From assembly GCA_900079685.1 (NCBI GenBank), contig LT599019.1:295864-359863 (forward strand): DNA of 64,000 nucleotides, in the 5' to 3' direction. Of this stretch, positions 37,281 to 45,253 are shown in pieces. Position 1 is the first letter of the stretch. Every line of letters starts with the position of its first letter. The notes under the pieces are model-generated. The model did no database searches and was not told where the DNA came from. It saw only the letters and a program-made list of their open reading frames with translations. The stretch is from an uncultured delta proteobacterium (GTDB lineage Bacteria > Desulfobacterota > Desulfovibrionia > Desulfovibrionales > Desulfovibrionaceae). A program made the translations under genes and the position numbers.

Positions 37281-37841
37281 ATGCGCCGTTTCATCCCCTG
37301 GCTTATTCTGCTTTTCCCCGCTCTGGAACTTTGGGTTCTGATCCAGGTGGGCAAGGAAATCGGTGCCCTTGCCACCGTCGGCCTGGTGATCGTTTCCATG
37401 TTCATCGGCTTCGGGCTGCTGCGCTTACGCGGCATGCACATTGCAAAGACCATGCAGACGGAGCTCGCCGCCGGGCGGCTGCCCTCCGGCCAGATAGCGG
37501 ACACCTTCTGCCTGATGGTCGCGGGCTGGCTGTTCGTCTTCCCCGGCTTTGTTTCCGACGTGCTCGCGGTTTTGCTGCTCATCCCGGGCGTCCGGCATAT
37601 CCTGCTTTCATTCGCCGTCGCCAAGATGCGGCGCCAGGGGTTCCAGTCCCAAACCGTGCAGTTCGAATCCTCGGCCGACGGCTCCGGCCCTGTTTCCTGG
37701 ACCTGCACGACGTACGGCAACGCGCCGGGCGCGGAACCCGAACGGCCCGAACTGCGCGGGAACGCCGTTATCATCGATTGCGAGCCGGAAGTCATCACCC
37801 GTGATGACGACACTTCCAACAACCCGAAAAAACCCGGCTGA
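37281..37841 (+). CDS. fxsA: FxsA family membrane protein
   Basis: The 186-residue protein has the FxsA domain in its first 130 residues: FIPWLILLFPALELWVLIQVG, TVGLVIVSMFIGFGLLRLRG, ADTFCLMVAGWLFVFPGFVSD and LLLIPGVRHILL, giving about four membrane segments. FxsA was named for relieving F exclusion of phage T7; its ordinary role is unclear. The C-terminal 55 residues are polar and variable. AAAGGA is before the ATG. It overlaps nothing and ends six bases before a rhomboid gene, suggesting a two-gene membrane operon. Confidence 0.9.
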   Translation: MRRFIPWLILLFPALELWVLIQVGKEIGALATVGLVIVSMFIGFGLLRLRGMHIAKTMQTELAAGRLPSGQIADTFCLMVAGWLFVFPGFVSDVLAVLLLIPGVRHILLSFAVAKMRRQGFQSQTVQFESSADGSGPVSWTCTTYGNAPGAEPERPELRGNAVIIDCEPEVITRDDDTSNNPKKPG

Positions 37842-37846
37842 TCCGC

Positions 37847-38968
37847 ATGGCCTCCCCTTTCCCGGGCACCTCTTCCCTGGTCCGGCGGACCCTGCGCCGC
37901 GCCTGGCGGCCAAGGCCGGGCCGGAGCGCGTCCTCCGCCAAAAACGGCGGCAAAAACGGCGTCAGGCTTACCAGACGCCCATTGACGCCGCCCTATTGGC
38001 GGAATATCGCGCCGTCCCTGCGTAAAAACCGGCGTGACACGGGACCCGAACGGTACCGCCACTGGCTGCTTGTCTTGCAGGCCAAAGGATTCCGCTACCG
38101 GTTCTTTGACCGCCCTCCGCTGGTTTCACTCTACATCCCGCCCGTTGCCGCCAAGGCGGCGCTGCATGAAATTCTGGCCTTCGAAAAAGAGCGCCCGCCC
38201 CTGCCGCTCCCCCAGCCGCCGGAACGGCGCGGCCTGTACTGGTACGCCGCCCTGCTCGCGGCCCTTATCCCCTGGCACCGCGCGCGCTGGGACGGTCTTT
38301 TTTCCTTCGCGGCGCTGCCGGCGGCCGCGCGGGATTGGCTCACGGCAGGCGGGCTTGACGCCTACCGCGTTTCCGTTGCCGGGGAATGGTGGCGCACCGT
38401 TACCAGCCTGACCCTGCACGCCGACGCGGCCCACCTTGTTTCCAACCTCGTCATGGGGGCTATTTTCGGCATCCCCCTCTGCCGCCATACCGGCGTCGGC
38501 TTCGGCTTCCTGCTGACCGTCCTCGCCGGGGCGCTCGGCAACCTGTCCACGGCGTATCTGCGGCCGGCGTCCTTTCTGAGCCAGGGATTCTCGACGGCTG
38601 TTTTCGCTTCCGTGGGGCTTCTGGCGGCGTTCGCCGCCGCTTTCGCGGCCCGGCATGCCGCCGCCACCGCCGCGGACCATCACCGGGCGGCGGCCGTCAA
38701 ACAGGGTATCCTCAAAGCCCTGATCCCCCTGGGCGCGGGCCTCGGCTTCCTTGCCATGCTCGGCGGGAGCGAGGCGCCGGGCGTGGACTATCTCGCCCAC
38801 ACCATGGGGCTTGCCGCCGGGGTCATACTCGGCCTTGCGGTTGCCTTTGGCGCGCCCTGCCTCCTCACGGTACGCGGGGAGAAAAACACCGCCCTGCAAT
38901 GGATTTCCCTTGCCCTGGCGACGGGGTTGTTCGCCGCCTGCTGGCGCGCGGCCCTTGCCACCGCCTGA
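37847..38968 (+). CDS. Rhomboid-family intramembrane serine protease
   Basis: The 373-residue protein has a polar N-terminal region of about 130 residues, then a rhomboid core with six predicted membrane helices. The block EWWRTVTSLTLHADAAHLVSN carries the conserved His residues, the serine is in GFSTAVFASVGL near residue 248, and the catalytic His in YLAHTMGLAAGV near residue 317. Both residues of the dyad are kept, so it should be an active protease cutting membrane proteins in the inner membrane. It starts six bases after fxsA; its start is the only one consistent with this coupling. Confidence 0.86.
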   Translation: MASPFPGTSSLVRRTLRRAWRPRPGRSASSAKNGGKNGVRLTRRPLTPPYWRNIAPSLRKNRRDTGPERYRHWLLVLQAKGFRYRFFDRPPLVSLYIPPVAAKAALHEILAFEKERPPLPLPQPPERRGLYWYAALLAALIPWHRARWDGLFSFAALPAAARDWLTAGGLDAYRVSVAGEWWRTVTSLTLHADAAHLVSNLVMGAIFGIPLCRHTGVGFGFLLTVLAGALGNLSTAYLRPASFLSQGFSTAVFASVGLLAAFAAAFAARHAAATAADHHRAAAVKQGILKALIPLGAGLGFLAMLGGSEAPGVDYLAHTMGLAAGVILGLAVAFGAPCLLTVRGEKNTALQWISLALATGLFAACWRAALATA

Positions 38969-38993
38969 ACCTTCCCCCGGAGCATCGCGCTCT

Positions 38994-39040
38994 AAAAGCC
39001 GAAGCCGCCCGCTGATGCAGCGGGCGGCTTCGGCTTTTCA
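38994..39040. terminator. Strong bidirectional terminator
   Basis: A 21-bp perfect stem (AAAAGCCGAAGCCGCCCGCT pairing with its complement) around a three-base loop, ending in TTTT on both strands, between convergent rhomboid and Na/Pi cotransporter genes. Confidence 0.93.
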
Positions 39041-39055
39041 GACGTTCCAAAAACC

Positions 39056-40693
39056 TTATTTCTTCTGCGGTCCGCGGTCGCGGTGATCGCCTTCGAGGAA
39101 GTCGCGGACCACCAGCACGATATTATGGGTATGGTCGCCGATACGCTCAAGGTTGCTGAGCACGTCCGCGAAAATGACGCCCCGTTCAGGGTCGCATTCC
39201 TGGGCGTTGATGCGGGCGATATGATTTTTGCGGTATTCCCGCTCCTTGTTGTCAATGGCGTCTTCCAACTCGTTCAGAACCTTGTTCACCTGCTGCATGT
39301 CGTCCGTGGCGACCGCGCCCACGGCGTTCATCACGGCCTCGTCCACGGTGGTGTACATGTCCCAAAATTCAATGTCCGCCTGAGGGGTGAAGGAGACGGA
39401 GTTGCTCACCTTGAACGCGGACAGCTCCAGCAAATTCTCGTAGTGGTCACCGATGCGCTCAAAGTCCCCGGCCGCGGACACATACCCGGCCAACTCCGTG
39501 GAAAGACTGTCCGGTATCCGTTTCTGCCAGATCTCGGCCGCGTATTTTGAAATGGCCTTGTTCAGGTTGTTGACCCCCTTCTCCATGTTGGCGAAGCGGG
39601 ATTCCATGTCTTCCGAATAGTTTTTATACGCTTTGCGCACCAGCCGCGACATGGCGAGGGTGATCTCGCCCATGTGGGTAAGCTCGTCCTTGACCGCGCC
39701 AACAGCCGCGGCGGTGGAAACGTTGATGAGCTTCCTGTCGAGGTAGATGGGATCATAGCTGGCAGGAGGCGGCGGCGCGGGGATAATGCGCGCCACCAGC
39801 TTGGCGAAGGGCCGCACAAAGGGCAGGAACAAAACCGTATTGACCATGTTGAACATGGTATGGGCGTTGGCGAGCTGGCGCCCTATATCCGTCGCCGTAT
39901 GGGCGACGGCCATCTTGAACAGCGGCAGCCCGAGCATGAACAGCAGCACCCCGATCACGTTGAACAGCACGTGGGCCGCCGCCGCCTGCTGCGCGGAACG
40001 GTTCGTGCCCATGGCCGCGATGACGGCCGTGATGGTGGTGCCGATGTTGTCGCCGAGAATAATGGGGATGGCGGCGTCAAGGGACAGAAGGCCCTGGGAC
40101 GCCATGGCCATGGTCAGGCCTATGGTGGCCGCGCTCGACTGCACCAGCATGGTAATGACCGTGCCCGCGAGGACGCCGAGAAGCGGGTGGTAGCTGAGCG
40201 TCAGAAACAGATCCTTGTGGTCGCGCAGGAAGTACATGGCCCCTTCCATGGTCTGCATGCCGAGGAAGATAAGCCCGAACCCGACCATGCCGTTGCCGAA
40301 GTACCGCTGGTTCCGCGACCGGCCGAAAACGGCCACAAGCGCGCCCATCCCGATGAAAGGCAGGGCGATATCCTTGATTTTGAAGGCGATGATCTGCGCC
40401 GTGACCGTGGTGCCGATGTTGGCGCCCATGATAACGCCGATGGCCTGGGCCAGGCTCATGAGGCCGGCGTTCACGAAGCTGACCGTCATGACCGTCACGC
40501 CGCTGGAGCTTTGAATCAGTATAGTGACAAGCGCCCCGATAAACACGCCCCGCATGGGCGTGCGGGTGAGGGTGCCTATGAGTTGGCGCATCCTGTCGCC
40601 GGCAAGGAACTGCAAGGCTTCACTTAACAGCTTGATACCGTAAAGAAAAAGCCCTACGCCAGCGAATACCTGCAAAAAACTTGTCAGGGACAT
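39056..40693 (-). CDS. Na/Pi cotransporter family protein with PhoU-like domain
   Basis: The 545-residue protein has two inverted Na/Pi repeats with LIQSSSGVTVMTVSF near residue 60 and MLVQSSAATIGLTMA near 180, the QSS motifs of NptA/YjbB-type sodium-phosphate carriers, and GANIGTTVTAQ plus GDNIGTTITAV after each. The last 200 residues are helical with ERIGDH near 430 and 520 (PhoU-type repeats), which is standard for bacterial YjbB-like exporters. It may export or import inorganic phosphate. The gene is alone on its strand, divergent from the glycosyltransferase gene. Confidence 0.93.
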   Translation of the reverse strand: MSLTSFLQVFAGVGLFLYGIKLLSEALQFLAGDRMRQLIGTLTRTPMRGVFIGALVTILIQSSSGVTVMTVSFVNAGLMSLAQAIGVIMGANIGTTVTAQIIAFKIKDIALPFIGMGALVAVFGRSRNQRYFGNGMVGFGLIFLGMQTMEGAMYFLRDHKDLFLTLSYHPLLGVLAGTVITMLVQSSAATIGLTMAMASQGLLSLDAAIPIILGDNIGTTITAVIAAMGTNRSAQQAAAAHVLFNVIGVLLFMLGLPLFKMAVAHTATDIGRQLANAHTMFNMVNTVLFLPFVRPFAKLVARIIPAPPPPASYDPIYLDRKLINVSTAAAVGAVKDELTHMGEITLAMSRLVRKAYKNYSEDMESRFANMEKGVNNLNKAISKYAAEIWQKRIPDSLSTELAGYVSAAGDFERIGDHYENLLELSAFKVSNSVSFTPQADIEFWDMYTTVDEAVMNAVGAVATDDMQQVNKVLNELEDAIDNKEREYRKNHIARINAQECDPERGVIFADVLSNLERIGDHTHNIVLVVRDFLEGDHRDRGPQKK

Positions 40694-40821
40694 GCAAAGA
40701 CCTCTTGCCTGGATAGCGCTAAATACTTATCATTTGGAAACTTTTTCTGTAAAGGGACCGCAGGTCCCAAGCCGTCTGCGACAGTGTATACGGCACGAAC
40801 AGCATCCACTCAAGAAAAAAT

Positions 40822-42234
40822 ATGGCGAACAAACCCATCCTCATCATCCAGATGCAGCGCCTGGGCGATCTGGTTCTCTCCTACCCGCTCATGGGCTGGC
40901 TGTCGCGGCTGTACCCGGACAACCCGCTCTGGGTCGTGGGCGAGGAAATGTTTTTCGCCGAGTTGATGGAACTCTCCCCGACCGCCACCTATTTCGCCTA
41001 CGATGCCGCCCCCGGCCTGCGAAAAAACGCCTACCGGATGGTCATCAACCTCAGCCACCGGCCGGAGGCCATCGCGCTCGCCGGCGCCCTGGACGCGGAA
41101 GAACGCATCGGCGCGTACCGCGACAAAACAACGGGCGCCATGTTCATCAACGGCGATTGGCAGGTGTACCGCGCCTCCCTGGTCAACAACAACCGGTATA
41201 ACCTCTACCACTGGGCGGATATGAACGCCCTTGACGTCGTGCCGCCGGACCGCCTGCGCACGACCTCCTGGCCCAAACCGCGTGAAACGGCGGCGACCGC
41301 GTCCGCCCATATCGGCCTGTTTCTCGGCGCGAGCGAGCAGGATAAACACCCCGACGCCGGGTTCTGGACAGCCCTGGCGGGAGAGCTTCTGGAAGCGGGG
41401 CACCGCCCGGTGCTCCTGGGCGGGGAAGCGGAAAAGCCGCTGGGCGGGGAAGTCGCCAAAGCGCTCGGCGCCCCGGCCCTGAACCTGACCGGGCATTTTT
41501 CCGTCAGCGCGCTATGCCGCTTTTTACGCGAGCTGGACCTCTTCGTCACGCCGGACACCGGCCCCATGCACCTCGCCGTCTGGACGGGCACCCCGGTCCT
41601 GAACATCTCCACCGGCCCGGTCAACGCCTGGGAAACCGGCCCCTTCTCGCCCGGCCACTTTGTCCTGCGCGCGGCGCTGCCCTGCGTCGGCTGCTGGCAC
41701 TGCACCCAGGGAAGCGTCCTGTGCAAGGAAGCCCTGCACGCCAGCCGGACGGCCTACCTTATCCACGAACTGGTTTCCAAAAAGGAAAAAAACCTGCACC
41801 GCTTCGCCCTGCCGGATCAGGAGCTGCTGCGGACCGCGCGCGACTCCCACAACCTTTTCCATCTGGAGCAAATCATCGGCGAAACGCCGCCCCGCCAGGT
41901 TACCGCCCTTTTCTGGCAAGCGTTTTTCGGCAACCGCACGGGCATTTTTACCGATGCGGAACTCAGGCAAGCCTGGAAGAACTTTGCCGAGGCATCCCCC
42001 GGCAACGGCCCGGCCTTTATCCAGGCCCTCGTCAAGCTCAGCAAGGAACTCAGCCTCCATCTGCGCGGCAGCCATGCCGCCTCCGTGAACACCGAAACCT
42101 TCTGGGCGTCTTTCCCCCTGCCGCTCCGGCCCCTCACCAGCTATATGCACCTCTCCCTGCAAAACGGGATGTTCAAAAACGCCGCCTTTGCCCAAGCCCT
42201 CGAGCTTGTGGAGCGTCTGATCTCCCTCCACTAA
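40822..42234 (+). CDS. Glycosyltransferase family 9 (heptosyltransferase-like)
   Basis: The 470-residue protein opens IQMQRLGDLVLSYPLMGWLS, the GT9 N-terminal block, and has HIGLFLGASEQDKHP and DLFVTPDTGPMHLAVWTGTPVLNI, the sugar-nucleotide block with TGPMHLA. GT9 enzymes add heptose or related sugars to LPS core. The C-terminal 170 residues have an alpha-helical extension absent from heptosyltransferase I/II of E. coli, including a C-x2-C-x2-H-type Cys cluster (PCVGCWHCTQGSVLC). It lies upstream of fliK and may modify LPS or a flagellar protein; the sequence does not decide. No good ribosome site is present. Confidence 0.85.
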   Translation: MANKPILIIQMQRLGDLVLSYPLMGWLSRLYPDNPLWVVGEEMFFAELMELSPTATYFAYDAAPGLRKNAYRMVINLSHRPEAIALAGALDAEERIGAYRDKTTGAMFINGDWQVYRASLVNNNRYNLYHWADMNALDVVPPDRLRTTSWPKPRETAATASAHIGLFLGASEQDKHPDAGFWTALAGELLEAGHRPVLLGGEAEKPLGGEVAKALGAPALNLTGHFSVSALCRFLRELDLFVTPDTGPMHLAVWTGTPVLNISTGPVNAWETGPFSPGHFVLRAALPCVGCWHCTQGSVLCKEALHASRTAYLIHELVSKKEKNLHRFALPDQELLRTARDSHNLFHLEQIIGETPPRQVTALFWQAFFGNRTGIFTDAELRQAWKNFAEASPGNGPAFIQALVKLSKELSLHLRGSHAASVNTETFWASFPLPLRPLTSYMHLSLQNGMFKNAAFAQALELVERLISLH

Positions 42235-42366
42235 AAACAGATCCTGACGAGTTCTGAACCAATGGGGAAAAACCTGCCTGCATGCTGGGTGCTCCCCGTT
42301 CTTCTTTTAAAAATATATTCTTAATTTTCAATATATTATAAAAAAATTCTCCGTGCCCGGTGATTT

Positions 42367-42382
42367 TGGAACAGTCTTTGAA
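42367..42382 (+). promoter_or_regulatory. Sigma-54-like promoter candidate ahead of fliK
   Basis: TGGAACAGTCTTTGAA matches TGGCAC-N5-TTGCA at most positions, with GG at -24 but GA rather than GC at -12. A start 12 bases downstream would leave a short leader holding AAGGAG for fliK. Flagellar hook genes in related bacteria depend on sigma-54. Confidence 0.4.
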
Positions 42383-42407
42383 CTATCCCCGGCGCAAGGA
42401 GAGTACC

Positions 42408-44054
42408 ATGCAGTTTTTTCCTGATTCCATATCCTACGGTGTGAGCGCCCTTGGCGGGGTGGGTCTGGGCCAGACGGGTCCGGGCCAGACCGGCCCCGGC
42501 GCCGCTATCGCCAACGCCAACGCGTTTTTGGAGTCCCTCAACCAGGAACTCGCCTCCACCGGCATGACGCCCATCGTGGACGCCAACGCCGCCTCGGGAC
42601 CGCCTCCGGGCTTCAGAACGATCAAACGCGACATATCCGCCACGCTGGACGAGGCGGACATCGCGGCCATAACCGAAAAACTCCGCAAGCGCGGGGTCGA
42701 CGATGCCGCGCTTACCGGCATCGCGGGGTTGCTGAACGCCGACGCCTCGCCCACCATCGGCAAGATCATGGGCGTCATCAGAGGGAACGGCCGCGCCAAC
42801 GGGGAATTGACCGACGAGGACATGCAGGAACTGGCGGGCGTGTTCCAGAAGCTGCAGCTTTCCCAGGAAGAAGCCGACGAAGTGATGGGCTATATGCAGG
42901 AAGGCCGCGGCTTTGAAGCCATGCGCCTTCTGAAGGCCAAGGCCAAGGAACTTGGGGAGAACTCGTTCAACCTGACCGCGAAGGAAGCCGCCGCGCTGGG
43001 GCGCGGCCTGGATCTTTCCGCAGGCGCGATGCAAAAGATCGCCGGTCTCTTTACCGGCGAGGACGATACCAAGTCCCTCGAAACCCTGCTCAGCCCGATC
43101 ACGGAAGATATCGCCACCAGGCGGTCGGAAGCGGAGAAAATCGCCGCCCAGTTTAAAAGCGTCATCGATGAGGCGTTGCAGGAAAAGAAAATCCGCCAAC
43201 AGACCGAACCGGTCGCCGATACGCGCGGCAACGGCCAGACCGACCGCGCCGAGCGGCGCATGCGCGACGACCTGACGGCCAAGGCCAACGGGTTCGGCAA
43301 AACACCGGAAGAGCTTGAGGAAGAACGATCCCTCGCGGACGAGCAGGCCGCCCAGGACCGCCGGCAGGAATACTCCCGCCGGGAAAACGCGAGCCGGGAA
43401 AAGACGGTCTCCGTCCTTGACGGTTCCCGCGACCGCGCGGGTTCGGAAAAGACCGAATCACACGCCAAGAGCGATTTCGCCCCCATCCTGAGCAGAATGG
43501 ACGCCGCCCCCGGCATGACCATGGCCGGCCAGACCGACGCCTCCAACCAGTCTTTCACGGCGCGGCAGAACACCACGACCGGCTTCGCCCACCGGCAGGA
43601 AATCTTTTCCCAGGTCGAACAGGGCATGCTCCGCCAGCTCGCGGACGGCAACCGCCAGATGACCCTGCAACTCAACCCCTCGGAACTCGGCCAACTGACG
43701 CTGGTTCTTTCGGTCAAGGCCGGAGAGGTCCGGGCGCTGATCCGGACGGACAACCCGGAAACCACCGCCGTGCTGGCGGACCAGATGGCCCAGTTGAAGG
43801 CCACCCTTGAAGAACAGGGCCTCAAAGTGGCCCAGCTCGACGTGGAAACCCAGCTCCCCGGCGACACCACCAGGGAACAGTGGGAAGGGGCGGATACCGC
43901 CCAGTTCAATAAAGAACAGGAAATGCGCGAACAGGCGCGATTCCAGCGGCTTGCGAAGCTCCGCCGCGAGTCCGGAACGAGTTTGGCCCAGGATATGCAA
44001 AGTAAGGGCATGCAGGAAGAAATTTCCGCATCAGGCTTACACATTATTGCATAA
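42408..44054 (+). CDS. fliK: Flagellar hook-length control protein FliK
   Basis: FliK measures the hook and switches export specificity. The 548-residue protein has the conserved C-terminal domain at about 410-500: RQMTLQLNPSELGQLTLVLS, then AGEVRALIRTDNPETTAVLA, LKATLEEQGLKVAQLDVE. The rest is a long, low-similarity ruler region with many Ala, Gln and charged residues. AAGGAG precedes the ATG of MQFFPDSISYG; an earlier ATG in the same frame is rejected. It begins the hook operon fliK-flgD-flgE, with flgD 12 bases later. Confidence 0.9.
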   Translation: MQFFPDSISYGVSALGGVGLGQTGPGQTGPGAAIANANAFLESLNQELASTGMTPIVDANAASGPPPGFRTIKRDISATLDEADIAAITEKLRKRGVDDAALTGIAGLLNADASPTIGKIMGVIRGNGRANGELTDEDMQELAGVFQKLQLSQEEADEVMGYMQEGRGFEAMRLLKAKAKELGENSFNLTAKEAAALGRGLDLSAGAMQKIAGLFTGEDDTKSLETLLSPITEDIATRRSEAEKIAAQFKSVIDEALQEKKIRQQTEPVADTRGNGQTDRAERRMRDDLTAKANGFGKTPEELEEERSLADEQAAQDRRQEYSRRENASREKTVSVLDGSRDRAGSEKTESHAKSDFAPILSRMDAAPGMTMAGQTDASNQSFTARQNTTTGFAHRQEIFSQVEQGMLRQLADGNRQMTLQLNPSELGQLTLVLSVKAGEVRALIRTDNPETTAVLADQMAQLKATLEEQGLKVAQLDVETQLPGDTTREQWEGADTAQFNKEQEMREQARFQRLAKLRRESGTSLAQDMQSKGMQEEISASGLHIIA

Positions 44055-44066
44055 GAGGGAACGGGA

Positions 44067-45146
44067 ATGGCAGCGACGACCAACATCATGGCGAACAGCA
44101 ATATCTGGACGAGCAGCGCGGACAACGCCGCCACGTCGGGCAAGACCGACCGGCTCGCGTCCGACAAGCACACGTTCCTGAAGTTGCTCGTGGCCCAGCT
44201 CACCAACCAGGACCCCCTCAACCCGACGGAAGACAAGGAATTTGTGGCCCAGCTCGCGCAGTTCACCAGCCTTGAACAACTGCAGGAAATCAACGCGGGC
44301 GTGGAAGGCCTGAACACGACCATGACCCAGAGCCAGCTGATGACCGCCACCGGCTTCATCGGCAAGAACGTGATAGCGAAAGGCGACCAGATCACCAAGC
44401 TCACCATGTCCGGCCAGATCGTCACCACCCAGTCCTGGTTCACCATTACGGACCCGGCGACCAAGGCCCAAGCCACCATTCTGGACAGCAGCGGCATGCC
44501 CGTCTTCTCCGAAGAGTTGGGCTCGTTCCAGGCGGGCACGCACCGGTATGCCTGGAACGGCAAGCTGGCGAGCGGCCAGGAAGCGCCCAACGGCGTGTAC
44601 TCCATCATGATCACGGCCCAGGACAAAAACGACAAGACCGTGGTCATCCAGCAGCAGCAGCTCAGCGCGCGCGTGGTCGGTGTGGAAAACGTGGACGGCG
44701 TGTACAAGCTGATTTTGGACGGCGGCCGTACGGTCAACCTGATGGACGTTACCGAAATCACCCTGCCAGACGAATCGACCGGCACGGTTTCCACTTACTC
44801 CGGCCTGGCCGCCGACGCCGCGGCCTCCGCCGCCCTGGCGAAAGACAATGCGGAAGTCTTCGCCCAGAAGGCCCTCGGTTCCACCGTGGCCACGGATGCG
44901 AAAAAGTACGCGGAATCGTCCATCAACGCGGCCGCGACGGCCAGGGAATCGGCGACCGCCGCCCGGAAGATCGCGGATAACGCGCGCAAGGAAGCGGAAA
45001 GCCTGAAAACGGCCGACGCCCTGAATGAATACACCAAGACCGACGAGCAGGCGAAAAAGGCCGAGGCGTACGCGACGCAGGCCGAGGAATTCGCGGCGGA
45101 CGCCAAGGGATATGCGGAATCGCTCGGAGCGGACTTCACCGAATAA
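44067..45146 (+). CDS. flgD: Flagellar hook assembly protein FlgD with C-terminal extension
   Basis: FlgD caps the growing hook. The N-terminal LASDKHTFLKLLVAQLTNQDPLNPTEDKEFVAQLAQFTSLEQL (split over residues 30-75) is the FlgD signature, and the FlgD Ig-like/TUDOR region continues to about residue 235. Normal FlgD is about 220-250 residues; this one has 359, with an added 125-residue Ala-rich, heptad-like tail (KYAESSINAAATARESATA and onward) likely to form a coiled coil. It follows fliK by 12 bases and precedes flgE by 107 bases. Confidence 0.92.
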   Translation: MAATTNIMANSNIWTSSADNAATSGKTDRLASDKHTFLKLLVAQLTNQDPLNPTEDKEFVAQLAQFTSLEQLQEINAGVEGLNTTMTQSQLMTATGFIGKNVIAKGDQITKLTMSGQIVTTQSWFTITDPATKAQATILDSSGMPVFSEELGSFQAGTHRYAWNGKLASGQEAPNGVYSIMITAQDKNDKTVVIQQQQLSARVVGVENVDGVYKLILDGGRTVNLMDVTEITLPDESTGTVSTYSGLAADAAASAALAKDNAEVFAQKALGSTVATDAKKYAESSINAAATARESATAARKIADNARKEAESLKTADALNEYTKTDEQAKKAEAYATQAEEFAADAKGYAESLGADFTE

Positions 45147-45253
45147 CGAGAGAAATACCGCCGTACGCGGCGGAAAAGAAATAAAAACAGGCGCAGAGCG
45201 CCCTTCGGCTGGGAATCATATGCGGATGACAGCCGGAAAACAGGAGGTCGATC

